DNA of 64,000 nt, from contig NZ_BDBZ01000035.1 in assembly GCF_001613245.1 (NCBI RefSeq), positions 248,001-312,000 on the forward strand. The letters run 5' to 3'. Each line of letters starts with the position of its first letter. The first letter of the stretch is position 1. The DNA is from Nocardia speluncae NBRC 108251 (GTDB lineage: Bacteria; Actinomycetota; Actinomycetes; Mycobacteriales; Mycobacteriaceae). The notes beneath the pieces were generated by a model. The model was given only the letters and a program-made list of their open reading frames with translations, was not told the DNA's origin and did no database searches. A program made the translations under genes and the position numbers. This document shows, piece by piece, positions 1 to 8,471 of this stretch.

Positions 1-976
1 TGCGCACGGGCGCGTCCCACAGTGGAAGCAGATCGGCATCGGCGGGCAGCAGGGTGACCGAGACCCCGACCATATCGAGCGAGGTCACATAGCTGCCGGC
101 GAGCGAACGGGCGACGGTGATGCCCTGCCCGGCGAGCCGGTGGTGCACCGCACGGGCCGCGATCGACAGTTCGATGGGGTAGGCACCGCCGAGACCGTTC
201 ACGATCGCGATCACCGCGGACCCGCGCGTGCAGCCCAGTTCGGCGGCCAGCGGGTCGACGAGCCGGGCGATCAGCGTATCCGCGTCCGCGAACGGGATCC
301 GGCCGGTGCCGCGTTCGCCGTGGATTCCCACGCCCAGTTCGACTTCGGCGGTATCGAGCGTGAACGCGGGATTCGTCTCCCCGGGGTGAGTGCCCGCACT
401 CAGCGCGAAACTCAGGGTGCGCGCATTACGTGCGACACGGCGGCCGAGCTCGGCGACCGTGTGCAGATCCGCACCCGCTTCCGCGCTCGCCCCGCAGATC
501 TTCTCGACGGCGAGAACGGCCGCGGTGCCGCGGCGGCCCGGACCGTCATCGCTCTGGGTGGCCAGATCGTCGTCCACCAGCACGGTTTCGGTCGCGACCG
601 CGTTATCGTCGCCGGCGAGTTCACCGGCGATCCGGAAGTTGAGCACATCGCCTGTGTAGTTCTTCACGATCTGAACGACACCCCGCCCGGAATCGGCCGC
701 GACGGTGCCCTCGTGCACCTGCAACGCGGTCGGGCTGGCGAAGACTGCACCCGGTACGGCCACGTCCAGCATGCCGCTGCCGACGAAACCGGCGTGCAGC
801 GGTTCGTGCCCGGACCCACCACCGGATACGAGTCCGACCTTGTTGCGCGCCGGCGTGGCCCGGGTGACGAGGCCGCGTTCGCGGTCGTAGGCGATGAGCG
901 TGGGATTGGTCAACGCGAGCCCGTCGAGCGCCTCGTCGGGAGCGTTCTCGGGCAGGTTGAGAATCTGTCGGCGCAC
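1..976 (-). CDS. dhaK: Dihydroxyacetone kinase subunit DhaK (partial, C-terminus beyond window)
   Basis: These are the first 325 codons of DhaK, the subunit that binds dihydroxyacetone so that an ATP-binding partner (DhaL, or a fused domain) can phosphorylate it to DHAP. Visible signatures are GGGSGHEP (residues 52-59), KNYTGDVLNF (106-115) and the segment VGIHGE with His220, the likely hemiaminal-forming histidine of the family. GTG at 976 is chosen because GAAGGAG lies just upstream and the protein then begins at the usual family position. The frame runs off the left edge, so it cannot be seen whether the kinase domain is fused or separate. Confidence 0.93.
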   Translation of the reverse strand, partial: MRRQILNLPENAPDEALDGLALTNPTLIAYDRERGLVTRATPARNKVGLVSGGGSGHEPLHAGFVGSGMLDVAVPGAVFASPTALQVHEGTVAADSGRGVVQIVKNYTGDVLNFRIAGELAGDDNAVATETVLVDDDLATQSDDGPGRRGTAAVLAVEKICGASAEAGADLHTVAELGRRVARNARTLSFALSAGTHPGETNPAFTLDTAEVELGVGIHGERGTGRIPFADADTLIARLVDPLAAELGCTRGSAVIAIVNGLGGAYPIELSIAARAVHHRLAGQGITVARSLAGSYVTSLDMVGVSVTLLPADADLLPLWDAPVR

Positions 977-1233
977 AGTGCTCCTTCGGATCGGCTCCGA
1001 CCGATGTTAGTGCGCTGTCGGATCGGGCGGGCCTGCTCGATCTCGGCCCCTTGTCGAGTTGAGCGCCCAGCGGTGATGCCGACGGTACGGGGCCGGTGGC
1101 TGCGGGGCGGGGCGGGTATCCGCCGGTCGTCGAACGCGATGGGGCGCAGGACGGCCATGTCCGCAGCGGATGCTCACCACGATCATCATCTGCGGGTGGC
1201 GACCGGGATCGGTCCGGCCGCGGTCGGCCGCTT

Positions 1234-2475
1234 TCAGGCAGGGAAAGGCGGTGACGGCGGGAACGTCACCGGCAGTGTGGTCAGCGACCGGTGGAACGGG
1301 CCGGGCCGCCAGTCCGGGCCGTCGGGCAGCGCCGCTTCCATCTCCGGTAGGGCGTCGAGCAGCTGATCGATCGCCTCCTGGGCCACCAGGTAGGCCGGGG
1401 TCTGCGCGGGGCAACTGCGCTGGCCCAGCCCCCAGGACAGGTGGGAGCGGTTTCCGCGGTGATCGTCGGACCGGATCGCCGGGTCGTGGTTGCAGGCCGC
1501 GATACTGATGACCACCGGCTGGTGGGCGGGTAGCCAGACGTCCTCGATCAGGATCGGCTGCCGCGGATAGGTGATGAGGAAGTTCGCCATCGGCGGGTTG
1601 TCGAACAGCACCTCGTCGAGGGCGTCCCGGGTGGACATGCTGCCGCCCAGCACGCTGCCGCCGAAACGGTCCTCGGTGAGGATCAGCAGCAGGGTGTTGG
1701 CGATCAGGTTCTGCTGGAGTTCGATCACCGCGCCGTACAGGCCGGCCAGCTGGTGCACCATCTCTTCTTCGTCGAGCCGCGCTTCGTGCTGGAGTAGTCG
1801 CGTGGTCACATCGTTGCCGGGGTTCGAGCGTTTGTAGGCGACCAGTTCGGCCAGAGCCTCATTGATCATCCGGTTGGCCTCGTCGGCGTCGACGCCTTCG
1901 AACATGGCGGCCATCCCGGCGGATACCCGCTGCCCGGTCTCCGGCGGGCAGCCGAGCAACGTATTGCAGACCCCGAATGTCAGCGGGAACGCGTACTGAA
2001 GGAGTAGATCGGCGCTACCCGTTTCGCAGAAGGAGTTGATCAGCGGGGTCGCGAGGTCGGACACCGCCGCGCGCAGTCCGTGCAGATCCACATCCGTCAG
2101 CGCCGTGAGATTGGCCGACCGGTAGCGGCGGAATGCCTCGCCGGTGCTGCGGGCGGGGACGGGCCGCCACTGCATGATCGGCAGGACCGGGCAGTCGGCG
2201 GGCATATCCTTCTGCCAGGTGCGCGGATCGGCCGGGAAATGTTCGTGATCGTTGAGGACGCGCACCGCTGTCGCGTGTTCGATCACCAGTGTCGCGGGGA
2301 CATCGGGAGCCAGATCGACCGGCACCATCGACCGGTGCGCGCGCCGCATCTGCTCGTACGCCCGGTGCGGGTTCTCGGCGAACTCGGGCGCGTACAGCGG
2401 GAACCGGGGGCCACCGTCGGTGACCGGGGAACCGTGTCCGGAGAGGGCGGGCGCGTCGTACTGTCGGGTTGTCAA
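1234..2475 (-). CDS. Atypical cytochrome P450 lacking the ExxR motif
   Basis: A cytochrome P450 of about 413 residues. The haem ligand loop reads WGLGQRSCPAQ, with the ligand cysteine near residue 355. The K-helix, normally ExxR, reads DEVLFDNPP (287-295), so the arginine is replaced by Phe. The I-helix also lacks the usual acid-alcohol pair. Loss of ExxR is known in the CYP157 group of streptomycete conservon P450s, and the PPMAN..YP context resembles that group. The TTG at 2475 is preferred because GGAG stands 5 bases upstream. An in-frame ATG at 2559 would add 28 residues without a clear ribosome site. It is divergent from a methyltransferase gene. The substrate is unknown. Confidence 0.8.
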   Translation of the reverse strand: MTTRQYDAPALSGHGSPVTDGGPRFPLYAPEFAENPHRAYEQMRRAHRSMVPVDLAPDVPATLVIEHATAVRVLNDHEHFPADPRTWQKDMPADCPVLPIMQWRPVPARSTGEAFRRYRSANLTALTDVDLHGLRAAVSDLATPLINSFCETGSADLLLQYAFPLTFGVCNTLLGCPPETGQRVSAGMAAMFEGVDADEANRMINEALAELVAYKRSNPGNDVTTRLLQHEARLDEEEMVHQLAGLYGAVIELQQNLIANTLLLILTEDRFGGSVLGGSMSTRDALDEVLFDNPPMANFLITYPRQPILIEDVWLPAHQPVVISIAACNHDPAIRSDDHRGNRSHLSWGLGQRSCPAQTPAYLVAQEAIDQLLDALPEMEAALPDGPDWRPGPFHRSLTTLPVTFPPSPPFPA

Positions 2476-2818
2476 AGAGGCTCCATACTGTGTCGCACTG
2501 TGGGCCGAGGTCTCCCGGGTCCCGGCGCCGGAGTGGAACACTACGCGAATGATGCACATATTGTGTTGTGGCTCAGCCGTTTTACCGAAAATGTCGCATC
2601 CACGTCAGAGCCGATCGGAGACGTGGGCCGAGGTGCGCGCGGCCCCGGCGGCGGGCCCGCTTGCCGTCATTGTGGTCTGCCCGTCTCGAGGTCGACAATA
2701 GGACGGTCCGGTAGCGATCTGGCCGGGTGTTTCGACAACCGCACGGACGGCCGCGAGAGTTTTCTCCGGAGGGCGCGACATGCCGTGAAATCTGCAGTTC
2801 CGACATGAGGAGCAGACG
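2476..2818. promoter_or_regulatory. Divergent promoter region between P450 and methyltransferase
   Basis: 343 bases between the preferred starts of the divergent P450 and methyltransferase genes. It must hold both promoters. A GGAG ribosome site with a 6-base spacer precedes the methyltransferase ATG. I see no convincing palindrome or small gene. If the P450 begins at the upstream ATG (2559) the gap shrinks to 259 bases. Confidence 0.4.
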
Positions 2819-3634
2819 ATGACGCAGTCCGCAACGGGAGACCTGAAAACCAAGCACAGAGCTATCTGGGCGTCCGGTGATTACTCCCGGGTCGCCGACG
2901 ACGTGATCCCCGGACTGGGTGCCCGCCTCGTTCGCGCCACACCGATCGGGCCGGGCACCAAGGTGCTCGATATCGCGGCCGGAACGGGGAACGCCGCCAT
3001 ACCGGCCGCCGCCACCGGCGCCGAGGTGGTGGCCGCTGACCTGACCCCCGAGTTGTTCGAGGCCGGTCGCCGCAAGGCTGCGGCGGCCGGGGTGCAGCTG
3101 CGCTGGGAACAGGCGGACGCGGAAGCCCTGCCTTACGCCGACGGCGAATTCGATGTGGTGATCTCGTGTGTGGGGATCATGTTCGCGCCGTTCCACCGTG
3201 CCGCCGCCGACGAACTGGTCAGAGTTACCAGAAGCGGTGGCTCGATCGGTCTGGTGAACTGGACGCCGGCCGGGTTCATCGGACAGATGTTCGCCGCCAT
3301 GAAACCGTTCGCCCCGCCGCCGCCCGCCGGGGCGCAACCGCCGCCGCTGTGGGGGGCGCAGGAGCACGTCACCGCGCTGCTCGGTGACCGGGTCGGCGGG
3401 CTGGAAATGCGACGTGAGCACGCGGTCGTCGACTGCTTCGCCGACGCCGACGCCTTCCGTACCTTCTTCGAAACCAACTACGGTCCCACTATCGCGGTCT
3501 ACAAGTCCTTGGCCGGTGATCCGGAACGCACCGGGCAACTGGACCGTGAACTCACCGATCTCGCGGCCGCGTACGATCTCGGCGGCGGCCGGATGGAATG
3601 GGAGTATCTGCTGGTCACAGCGCAGCGGAACTGA
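2819..3634 (+). CDS. Class I SAM-dependent methyltransferase
   Basis: A 271-residue Rossmann-fold methyltransferase. Motif I is VLDIAAGTGN (residues 49-58), followed by an acidic strand end (VVAADLTPELFEAG) and a later ADAEALPYADGEFDVV stretch typical of small-molecule methyltransferases of the UbiE/Methyltransf_11 type. No membrane segment or signal peptide is present. ATG at 2819 follows a GGAG at good spacing. It is transcribed away from the P450 gene, so the two may act on one secondary metabolite or lipid, but the substrate is not visible. Its last codons and stop lie in a 23-bp tandem duplication. Confidence 0.85.
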   Translation: MTQSATGDLKTKHRAIWASGDYSRVADDVIPGLGARLVRATPIGPGTKVLDIAAGTGNAAIPAAATGAEVVAADLTPELFEAGRRKAAAAGVQLRWEQADAEALPYADGEFDVVISCVGIMFAPFHRAAADELVRVTRSGGSIGLVNWTPAGFIGQMFAAMKPFAPPPPAGAQPPPLWGAQEHVTALLGDRVGGLEMRREHAVVDCFADADAFRTFFETNYGPTIAVYKSLAGDPERTGQLDRELTDLAAAYDLGGGRMEWEYLLVTAQRN

Positions 3635-3671
3635 TGCGCACAGCGCAGCGGAACTGATATGCACAGCGCGG
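3616..3671 (+). repeat. 23-bp tandem duplication over the stop codon
   Basis: CACAGCGCAGCGGAACTGAT occurs at 3616 and again at 3639, with a third partial copy from 3662. The period is 23 bases. The first copy contains the last codons and stop of the methyltransferase. The second lies just after it. It looks like slippage duplication. Confidence 0.75.
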
Positions 3672-3783
3672 CCGGCCCGGTGGGGGCCGCCCGGTGGATA
3701 TGAGCGGGGCCGGTGCGGGGATTTTCCCGGGTGCCGCCGGCGTTGTACCGGGGGCTCATAATGTGGGGGACGAAGGAGGAAGC

Positions 3784-4293
3784 GTGACCGAAACGCGGAA
3801 GGCGATCCTGGCCGGTGGGTGCTTCTGGGGTATGCAGGAGCTGATCCGTAGGCAACCGGGGATCCTCGGCACCCGGGTCGGGTACACCGGTGGACACAAC
3901 GATCGCCCCACCTACCGCAACCATCCCGGCCACGCCGAGGCAGTGGAGATCGTCTACGACCCGGCGCAGACCGACTACCGGGCGCTGCTGGAATTCTTCT
4001 TCCAGATCCACGACCCGACAACGAAGGATCGTCAGGGCAACGATATCGGCACCAGCTACCGCTCCGAGATCTTCTATCTCGACGATGAGCAGAAGCGGGT
4101 CGCGCTCGAAACGATCGTCGATGTCGAGGATTCCGGGCTGTGGCCGGGCAAGGTTGTCACCGAGATATCACCGGCGGTCGAGTTCTGGGAGGCCGAACCC
4201 GAGCATCAGGACTACCTGCAGACTTTCCCCAACGGGTACACCTGTCATTTCCCGCGGCCCGGCTGGAAACTGCCGCGGCGGACCTCGGCGTAG
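3784..4293 (+). CDS. msrA: Peptide-methionine (S)-S-oxide reductase MsrA
   Basis: A cytosolic 169-residue enzyme that reduces methionine-S-sulfoxide in proteins. The catalytic motif GCFWG (residues 12-16, nucleophile Cys13) is intact and followed by the family stretches YTGG and NHPGHAEAVE. A second cysteine at about residue 154 (YTCHFPRP) can act as the recycling cysteine. GTG at 3784 is chosen because AAGGAGGAAGC is immediately upstream; an in-frame ATG 90 bases earlier has no comparable site. No methionine-R-sulfoxide reductase domain is fused. The next gene begins close behind on the same strand. Confidence 0.95.
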   Translation: MTETRKAILAGGCFWGMQELIRRQPGILGTRVGYTGGHNDRPTYRNHPGHAEAVEIVYDPAQTDYRALLEFFFQIHDPTTKDRQGNDIGTSYRSEIFYLDDEQKRVALETIVDVEDSGLWPGKVVTEISPAVEFWEAEPEHQDYLQTFPNGYTCHFPRPGWKLPRRTSA

Positions 4294-4383
4294 GTGGGAT
4301 CCGAGTTCTGGTGCCCGACCGGCCGATCCGCTGGTGTCCCGTGGAGTCGCGGGGGTAAGGACGCGCTGAGTAGTCTCGGGCGG

Positions 4384-5991
4384 GTGAGTAGGTGGACGCG
4401 CCGTAGATTCCGCAGAATCGGCCGGATCGATCGTGCGGTGGGCGATACGGTGGCGGGGTTGCCTGCCTCGAAAGCCGATGCGGGTCTATTGCGCCTCACC
4501 TCGGGCGCCGATCACGGTGTCCTGTGGATGGCCTGCGCGGCGTTGCTGGCTTCCCGGAGCGGGTCGCCACGGCGGGCTGCGGCGCGCGGGATCGCCTCGG
4601 TGGCCGGCGCCAGCTTCGTGACGAACGTGGTACTCAAATCCGTTTTCGCGCGCCGCCGGCCGGCCGCCGAACTGATGCCTGCGCATCGGCGGCTGGTACC
4701 GGCGCCGACCTCCTCGTCGTTTCCCTCCGGGCACAGCGCCAGCGCGGCCGCGTTCGCCACGGCGGTGGCGATGGAGAGCCCGCGTACCGCGCTGCTGGTG
4801 GCGCCGGTGGCGGCCGCCGTCGCCTATTCGCGGGTGCACACCGGTGTGCACTGGGGGTCGGATGTGCTGGTCGGCGCGGCTGTCGGTTCCGGGATCGCCT
4901 TGGCCACCCGGCGCTGGTGGCCGGTGCGCGAATCCGACGAGGCGCAGGCGGGGATCGTCCCCGAAGTACCTGTTCTCGCGGACGGCAAGGGGCTGGTCGT
5001 GATGGTCAACCCGGTCTCCGGGGACGCGAACTACGACCCCACCGACGATATCGCCGCCGCCCTGCCCGCGGCGACGGTATTGCGGACCCGCCCGGATATG
5101 GATTGCGCCGAGCAGCTGGCACAAGCCGTGGATGCGCAGCAGGAGCCGGTGGCGGCCGTCGGCGTGGCAGGCGGAGACGGCACCGTGGCGGCCGTGGCCG
5201 CATACGCGCTGCGCAAGGGCCTACCGCTGGTCGTGATCCCCACCGGCACGCTCAACCATTTCGCCCGCGATCTGGGTGTCTATGATCTGCGCGAAGTGAT
5301 CGACGCGACCGGTGTCGGCGAGGCCGTGGCGGTCGATATCGCCGCCGTCGAGTACGGGGACGAAAATGAGACCCGCACAAGGAATCTGATCAACACCTTC
5401 AGCTTGGGTTCCTACCCGGACCTGGTCCGGTTGCGGGAGAAGTGGCAGAAGCGGTGGGGTAAATGGCCGGCCTTCGCGGCGGCGCTCGTGGTCACCCTGC
5501 GCCGCGCCGAACCCATCGAGATCTTCTTGGACGGACGCTGGCAGCGGGTGTGGTTCCTGTTCGTCGGCAACGGTCCCTACCATCCGCACGGCGCGGTGCC
5601 CGCGTTCCGGGACCGGCTCGATTCCGGGCTGTTGGATGTGCGCTGGCTGCGCGCCGATCTGCGGTGGTCGCGGACACGCGCGGTGGTCGCGCTGGTATCG
5701 GCCGCGATCGGGCACAGCCGGGTGTACGGCGAACGCCAGCTGCCCGAGTTGTATGTGCATCTACCCGAGCCGGAGGCGCTCGCCGCCGACGGTGAGGTGA
5801 TCGGCAGCGCGACCCATCTGCATTTTTCCGTGGCCGGGCAACTGGCGGTCTACCGCAGGGACGAATCCAATCCGCTCTGGGCGAACCGCAGCCGCCCGCA
5901 CCACCGTCGCGCCCCGTGGCTGCCGGAGGTGTTCCGGGTTCCGGTGAGCGGCCGGATCGCCCTGGCGCTGCGCGGTTCCGGCCGGGTGTAG
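4384..5991 (+). CDS. PAP2 phosphatase / diacylglycerol kinase fusion protein
   Basis: A 535-residue fusion of two lipid-phosphate domains. Residues 60-180 form a PAP2 domain with all three phosphatase motifs: KSVFARRRP (85-93), PSGH (114-117) and SRVHTGVHWGSD (149-160), set among hydrophobic segments. Residues 204-520 form a diacylglycerol/sphingosine kinase-type domain with VNPVSG (208-213) and GGDGT (263-267). Such fusions occur in mycobacteria and Nocardia, and suggest turnover of phosphatidate-like or polyprenyl-phosphate lipids at the membrane. GTG at 4384 gives the usual N-terminus. The frame is open back to 4294, directly after the msrA stop, so a 30-residue longer form is possible. 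Confidence 0.88.
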   Translation: MSRWTRRRFRRIGRIDRAVGDTVAGLPASKADAGLLRLTSGADHGVLWMACAALLASRSGSPRRAAARGIASVAGASFVTNVVLKSVFARRRPAAELMPAHRRLVPAPTSSSFPSGHSASAAAFATAVAMESPRTALLVAPVAAAVAYSRVHTGVHWGSDVLVGAAVGSGIALATRRWWPVRESDEAQAGIVPEVPVLADGKGLVVMVNPVSGDANYDPTDDIAAALPAATVLRTRPDMDCAEQLAQAVDAQQEPVAAVGVAGGDGTVAAVAAYALRKGLPLVVIPTGTLNHFARDLGVYDLREVIDATGVGEAVAVDIAAVEYGDENETRTRNLINTFSLGSYPDLVRLREKWQKRWGKWPAFAAALVVTLRRAEPIEIFLDGRWQRVWFLFVGNGPYHPHGAVPAFRDRLDSGLLDVRWLRADLRWSRTRAVVALVSAAIGHSRVYGERQLPELYVHLPEPEALAADGEVIGSATHLHFSVAGQLAVYRRDESNPLWANRSRPHHRRAPWLPEVFRVPVSGRIALALRGSGRV

Positions 5992-6042
5992 CGCGCCGCG
6001 CCGGATTTCGTCGTCCCCGGGGGGAGCGTGCCCCGGTGCCGA

Positions 6043-7686
6043 TCAACTCGCCCGAGGTGGCCGGGCGGGAGCGGTCGGCGACCGCACCGGAAGCAGCCGG
6101 GTGATCAGGAGCGCAGCCACCGCGAGCAGTGCGGTGACGGCGAAGGTGGTGTGCAGGGCGTTCAGCCGCGCATCGGAGTTGATGGTGACCACGGCGTCGG
6201 TGGTGGCACCGTCCACACCGGCGGCGCCGAGCGCGGAGCGCAGCTCGGTATCGGACAGGAACGGCACCCCGTCGGCCAGCTCGGTGGCCGCCTGCTGCTG
6301 CACCGTGGCGGGAATCTGCGGGTTGTTCTCGATGCCGTCGGTGACCGACGTTGTCAGTGTCGCGATCAGCACAGAGCCGATGAGCGCGGTGCCCAGCGAG
6401 GCGCCGAGATAGCTCGCGGTGTTCTGCAGGCCACCCACTTCGGCGCTGCGGGATTCGGGCACTGCCGAGACCGTGATCGCGCCGAGCTGTGCGGCCAATG
6501 CGCCCAAACCTGCGCCCATCAGCAACATCGGGACGGCGACGACCCGCGCGTCTGCCCCGGGGTCCATACCGGCCGCGAGCAACAGAATGCCGAGGATCAT
6601 CGAGGCCAGTCCCAGCCGGACCACTCGGCGGGGGCTCGCACGCGGAGCGAATTTCGGAATCCCCACCGCGGTGACGATCAATGCCACCGAGAGTGGGAGC
6701 AGACGCGCCCCCGTGCCGAGTGCGCTGAGTTGGAGAACGACGGAGAGGAACAGAGGAACGGCGAAGAAGACGCCGGCCTGCACACAGAACTGGGCGAAGA
6801 ACATCCCGAGCCCGCCGGTGAGTTGCCGGTTGCCCAGCAGCGCGGGGTCGAAAAGCGGTTCGTGTCCACCCCGGATCCGAATCGCGAGCCATTCCCGCAG
6901 CAGATACAGCAGGACCAGTCCGCCGAGCAGTAGCCAGATCACCGGAGAGAGACCGAATATCGCCGGGGCGCCGGGCTTTTCCTGTATCCAGCCCCATTCG
7001 CTGGAGCGGAGCACGCCGTACACGATCGAGCCGAGTCCACCCACCGACAGGACCGAACCCACGAGATCGAGCCGGGCTCGCTCGGTGGGGCTGTCGGTCA
7101 TCCGGCGGAGGAACAGCATGATCACCACGACCACGACCACCTCGCCGAAGAACACCAGCCGCCAGGAGGCGTAGGTGGTCACGGCGCCGCCCAGCAGCGG
7201 CCCGACCGCCACCGCTGCGGCTCCCGCGGCGGCGACCATTCCGTAGGCGGCAGTACGGCGCTCGGCCGCGATATTCGCGGCGACCAGGGACACGATCGCC
7301 GGCATGATCAGTGCGGCGCCGATCCCTTCCAGAAGCGACCAGCCCAGCAGGAGAACCCCGAGGTTCGGTGCCAGACCGGTGACGAAAGACCCCACGCCGT
7401 ACACGATCAGGCCGATACCGAACACCCGCCGCCGGCCGACGATTGCGCCGATCTTGCCGCCGGTGATCATCAGCGATGCCATCACAAGGGTGTAGAGCGT
7501 AATGGCGGTTTGAATACCGGTAATGGTGGTGCCCAGGTCCCGTGCCACCGTCGCCATCGACACGTTCATCACCGAACTGTCGAGCGTCATCAGGAACTGT
7601 CCGGCGCACAGCACAGCGAGGACCAGCCCGGAACCGGGCCGGGTCTCCGGCCGGGCCCCGGGCTCGTTGCTCGTCGGCGGCTTCAT
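6043..7686 (-). CDS. MFS transporter, DHA2 (EmrB/QacA) drug-export type
   Basis: A 547-residue proton-coupled exporter with about 14 hydrophobic helices. Family marks are the first-helix segment FLMTLDSSVMNVSM, the loop GGKIGAIVGRRRVFG between helices 2 and 3 (motif A), and the antiporter-type run GAAAVAVGPLLGGAV in helix 5. The last 60 residues before the final helix form an unusual predicted external loop. ATG at 7686 lies 24 bases after the stop of the VOC gene, so the two are probably co-transcribed. Substrate is unknown. Its end converges with the PAP2/kinase gene, 51 bases apart. Confidence 0.9.
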   Translation of the reverse strand: MKPPTSNEPGARPETRPGSGLVLAVLCAGQFLMTLDSSVMNVSMATVARDLGTTITGIQTAITLYTLVMASLMITGGKIGAIVGRRRVFGIGLIVYGVGSFVTGLAPNLGVLLLGWSLLEGIGAALIMPAIVSLVAANIAAERRTAAYGMVAAAGAAAVAVGPLLGGAVTTYASWRLVFFGEVVVVVVIMLFLRRMTDSPTERARLDLVGSVLSVGGLGSIVYGVLRSSEWGWIQEKPGAPAIFGLSPVIWLLLGGLVLLYLLREWLAIRIRGGHEPLFDPALLGNRQLTGGLGMFFAQFCVQAGVFFAVPLFLSVVLQLSALGTGARLLPLSVALIVTAVGIPKFAPRASPRRVVRLGLASMILGILLLAAGMDPGADARVVAVPMLLMGAGLGALAAQLGAITVSAVPESRSAEVGGLQNTASYLGASLGTALIGSVLIATLTTSVTDGIENNPQIPATVQQQAATELADGVPFLSDTELRSALGAAGVDGATTDAVVTINSDARLNALHTTFAVTALLAVAALLITRLLPVRSPTAPARPPRAS

Positions 7687-7710
7687 CGCATCGAGCCGGG
7701 TACGGGCGGC

Positions 7711-8133
7711 CTACCGGCCGTCGAAATCGAACATCCACGCAATGGAGAACCGGTCGGTCAGCATTCCGAACAGTTCGGTCCATTCCGTCTTCGCCAGGTG
7801 CATATCGACGGTGCCACCGACGGCGAGGGCGTCGAACAGCCGCTGTGCCTCGTCCTGATCGCTGAGTTCGAGACATACCGTGAAGTTCGGGCGCGTGGAG
7901 ACGTCGACGGTCTGTCCGGGCGGGCAGTCCGAGCCCATCAGTATCTGTTCGACACCGTTGAGCGGCAGCGCCACATGCGCCACCAGGTTCTTGGCTTCGG
8001 CGGGCAGGTTCTCGGCTTCGCCCATATCGCCGAAGCGGATCAGCTGCAGGGCGCCGCCGAATACGGACTGATAGAAGGTGAACGCCTCCTCGGCGTTGCC
8101 GTTGAACATGAGGTATGGGTTGACGGATTTCAT
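7711..8133 (-). CDS. VOC family (PhnB/YjdN-like) protein
   Basis: A 140-residue glyoxalase-fold protein of the PhnB/YjdN type. It starts with the typical NPYLMFNGNAEEAFTFYQSVFGG and ends with FSIAWMFDFDGR, which resembles the W..d family ending. Such proteins form dimers whose metal- or ligand-binding sites serve varied isomerase, dioxygenase or resistance roles, so no reaction can be assigned. ATG at 8133 follows GAGAAGGAG at ideal spacing. It is followed closely by the DHA2 exporter, which suggests a shared protective role, for example binding or changing a toxic small molecule that the exporter removes. Confidence 0.88.
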   Translation of the reverse strand: MKSVNPYLMFNGNAEEAFTFYQSVFGGALQLIRFGDMGEAENLPAEAKNLVAHVALPLNGVEQILMGSDCPPGQTVDVSTRPNFTVCLELSDQDEAQRLFDALAVGGTVDMHLAKTEWTELFGMLTDRFSIAWMFDFDGR

Positions 8134-8471
8134 GCGGATCTCCTTCTCGGCTGGAATGCGGATATCGGAGGAACGCCGGGACCGGGCACAGTGCACGGCC
8201 TGGGCCGTCACTTCGCCGGCCAGCCTGGGCCGATGACGCACCGGAGGCCCGGTCCACTGCCGAACCTAACGCCCGCCTGCCGATTCCGCAGCAGAACACC
8301 CCCATGTATTCCGGTTCGGTACGTACGCCGCGCAGCGGGCTCGCCGAGCTCAGCGGCGATCCGCCCGCAACGCCTTTGACCAGGGCATACTCCTGGCGTA
8401 CCCAGCGATAGAACCAAGGGGAGGGGCCGAACCCGGCGCGCCGGAGGCACGCCGAGAACCCAGAGGTTTCC
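8134..8471. other. Intergenic region upstream of gad and the VOC gene
   Basis: 338 bases between divergent genes. A hairpin at 8335-8368 (arms GCGGGC/GCCCGC and TCGCCG/CGGCGA, loop AGCTCAG, 3-base bulge) sits about 100 bases before the glutamate decarboxylase start and could be leader structure. No small gene is convincing. Confidence 0.35.

Noticed and set aside
140..1366. 408-codon open frame on the plus strand
   Set aside because: It is antisense to dhaK, whose GGGSGHEP and KNYTGD motifs are clear. Its protein is low-complexity Arg/Gly, typical of antisense frames in GC-rich DNA.
2582..4021. 479-codon minus-strand frame
   Set aside because: It is antisense to the methyltransferase and msrA genes and has Arg/Pro-rich composition without motifs.
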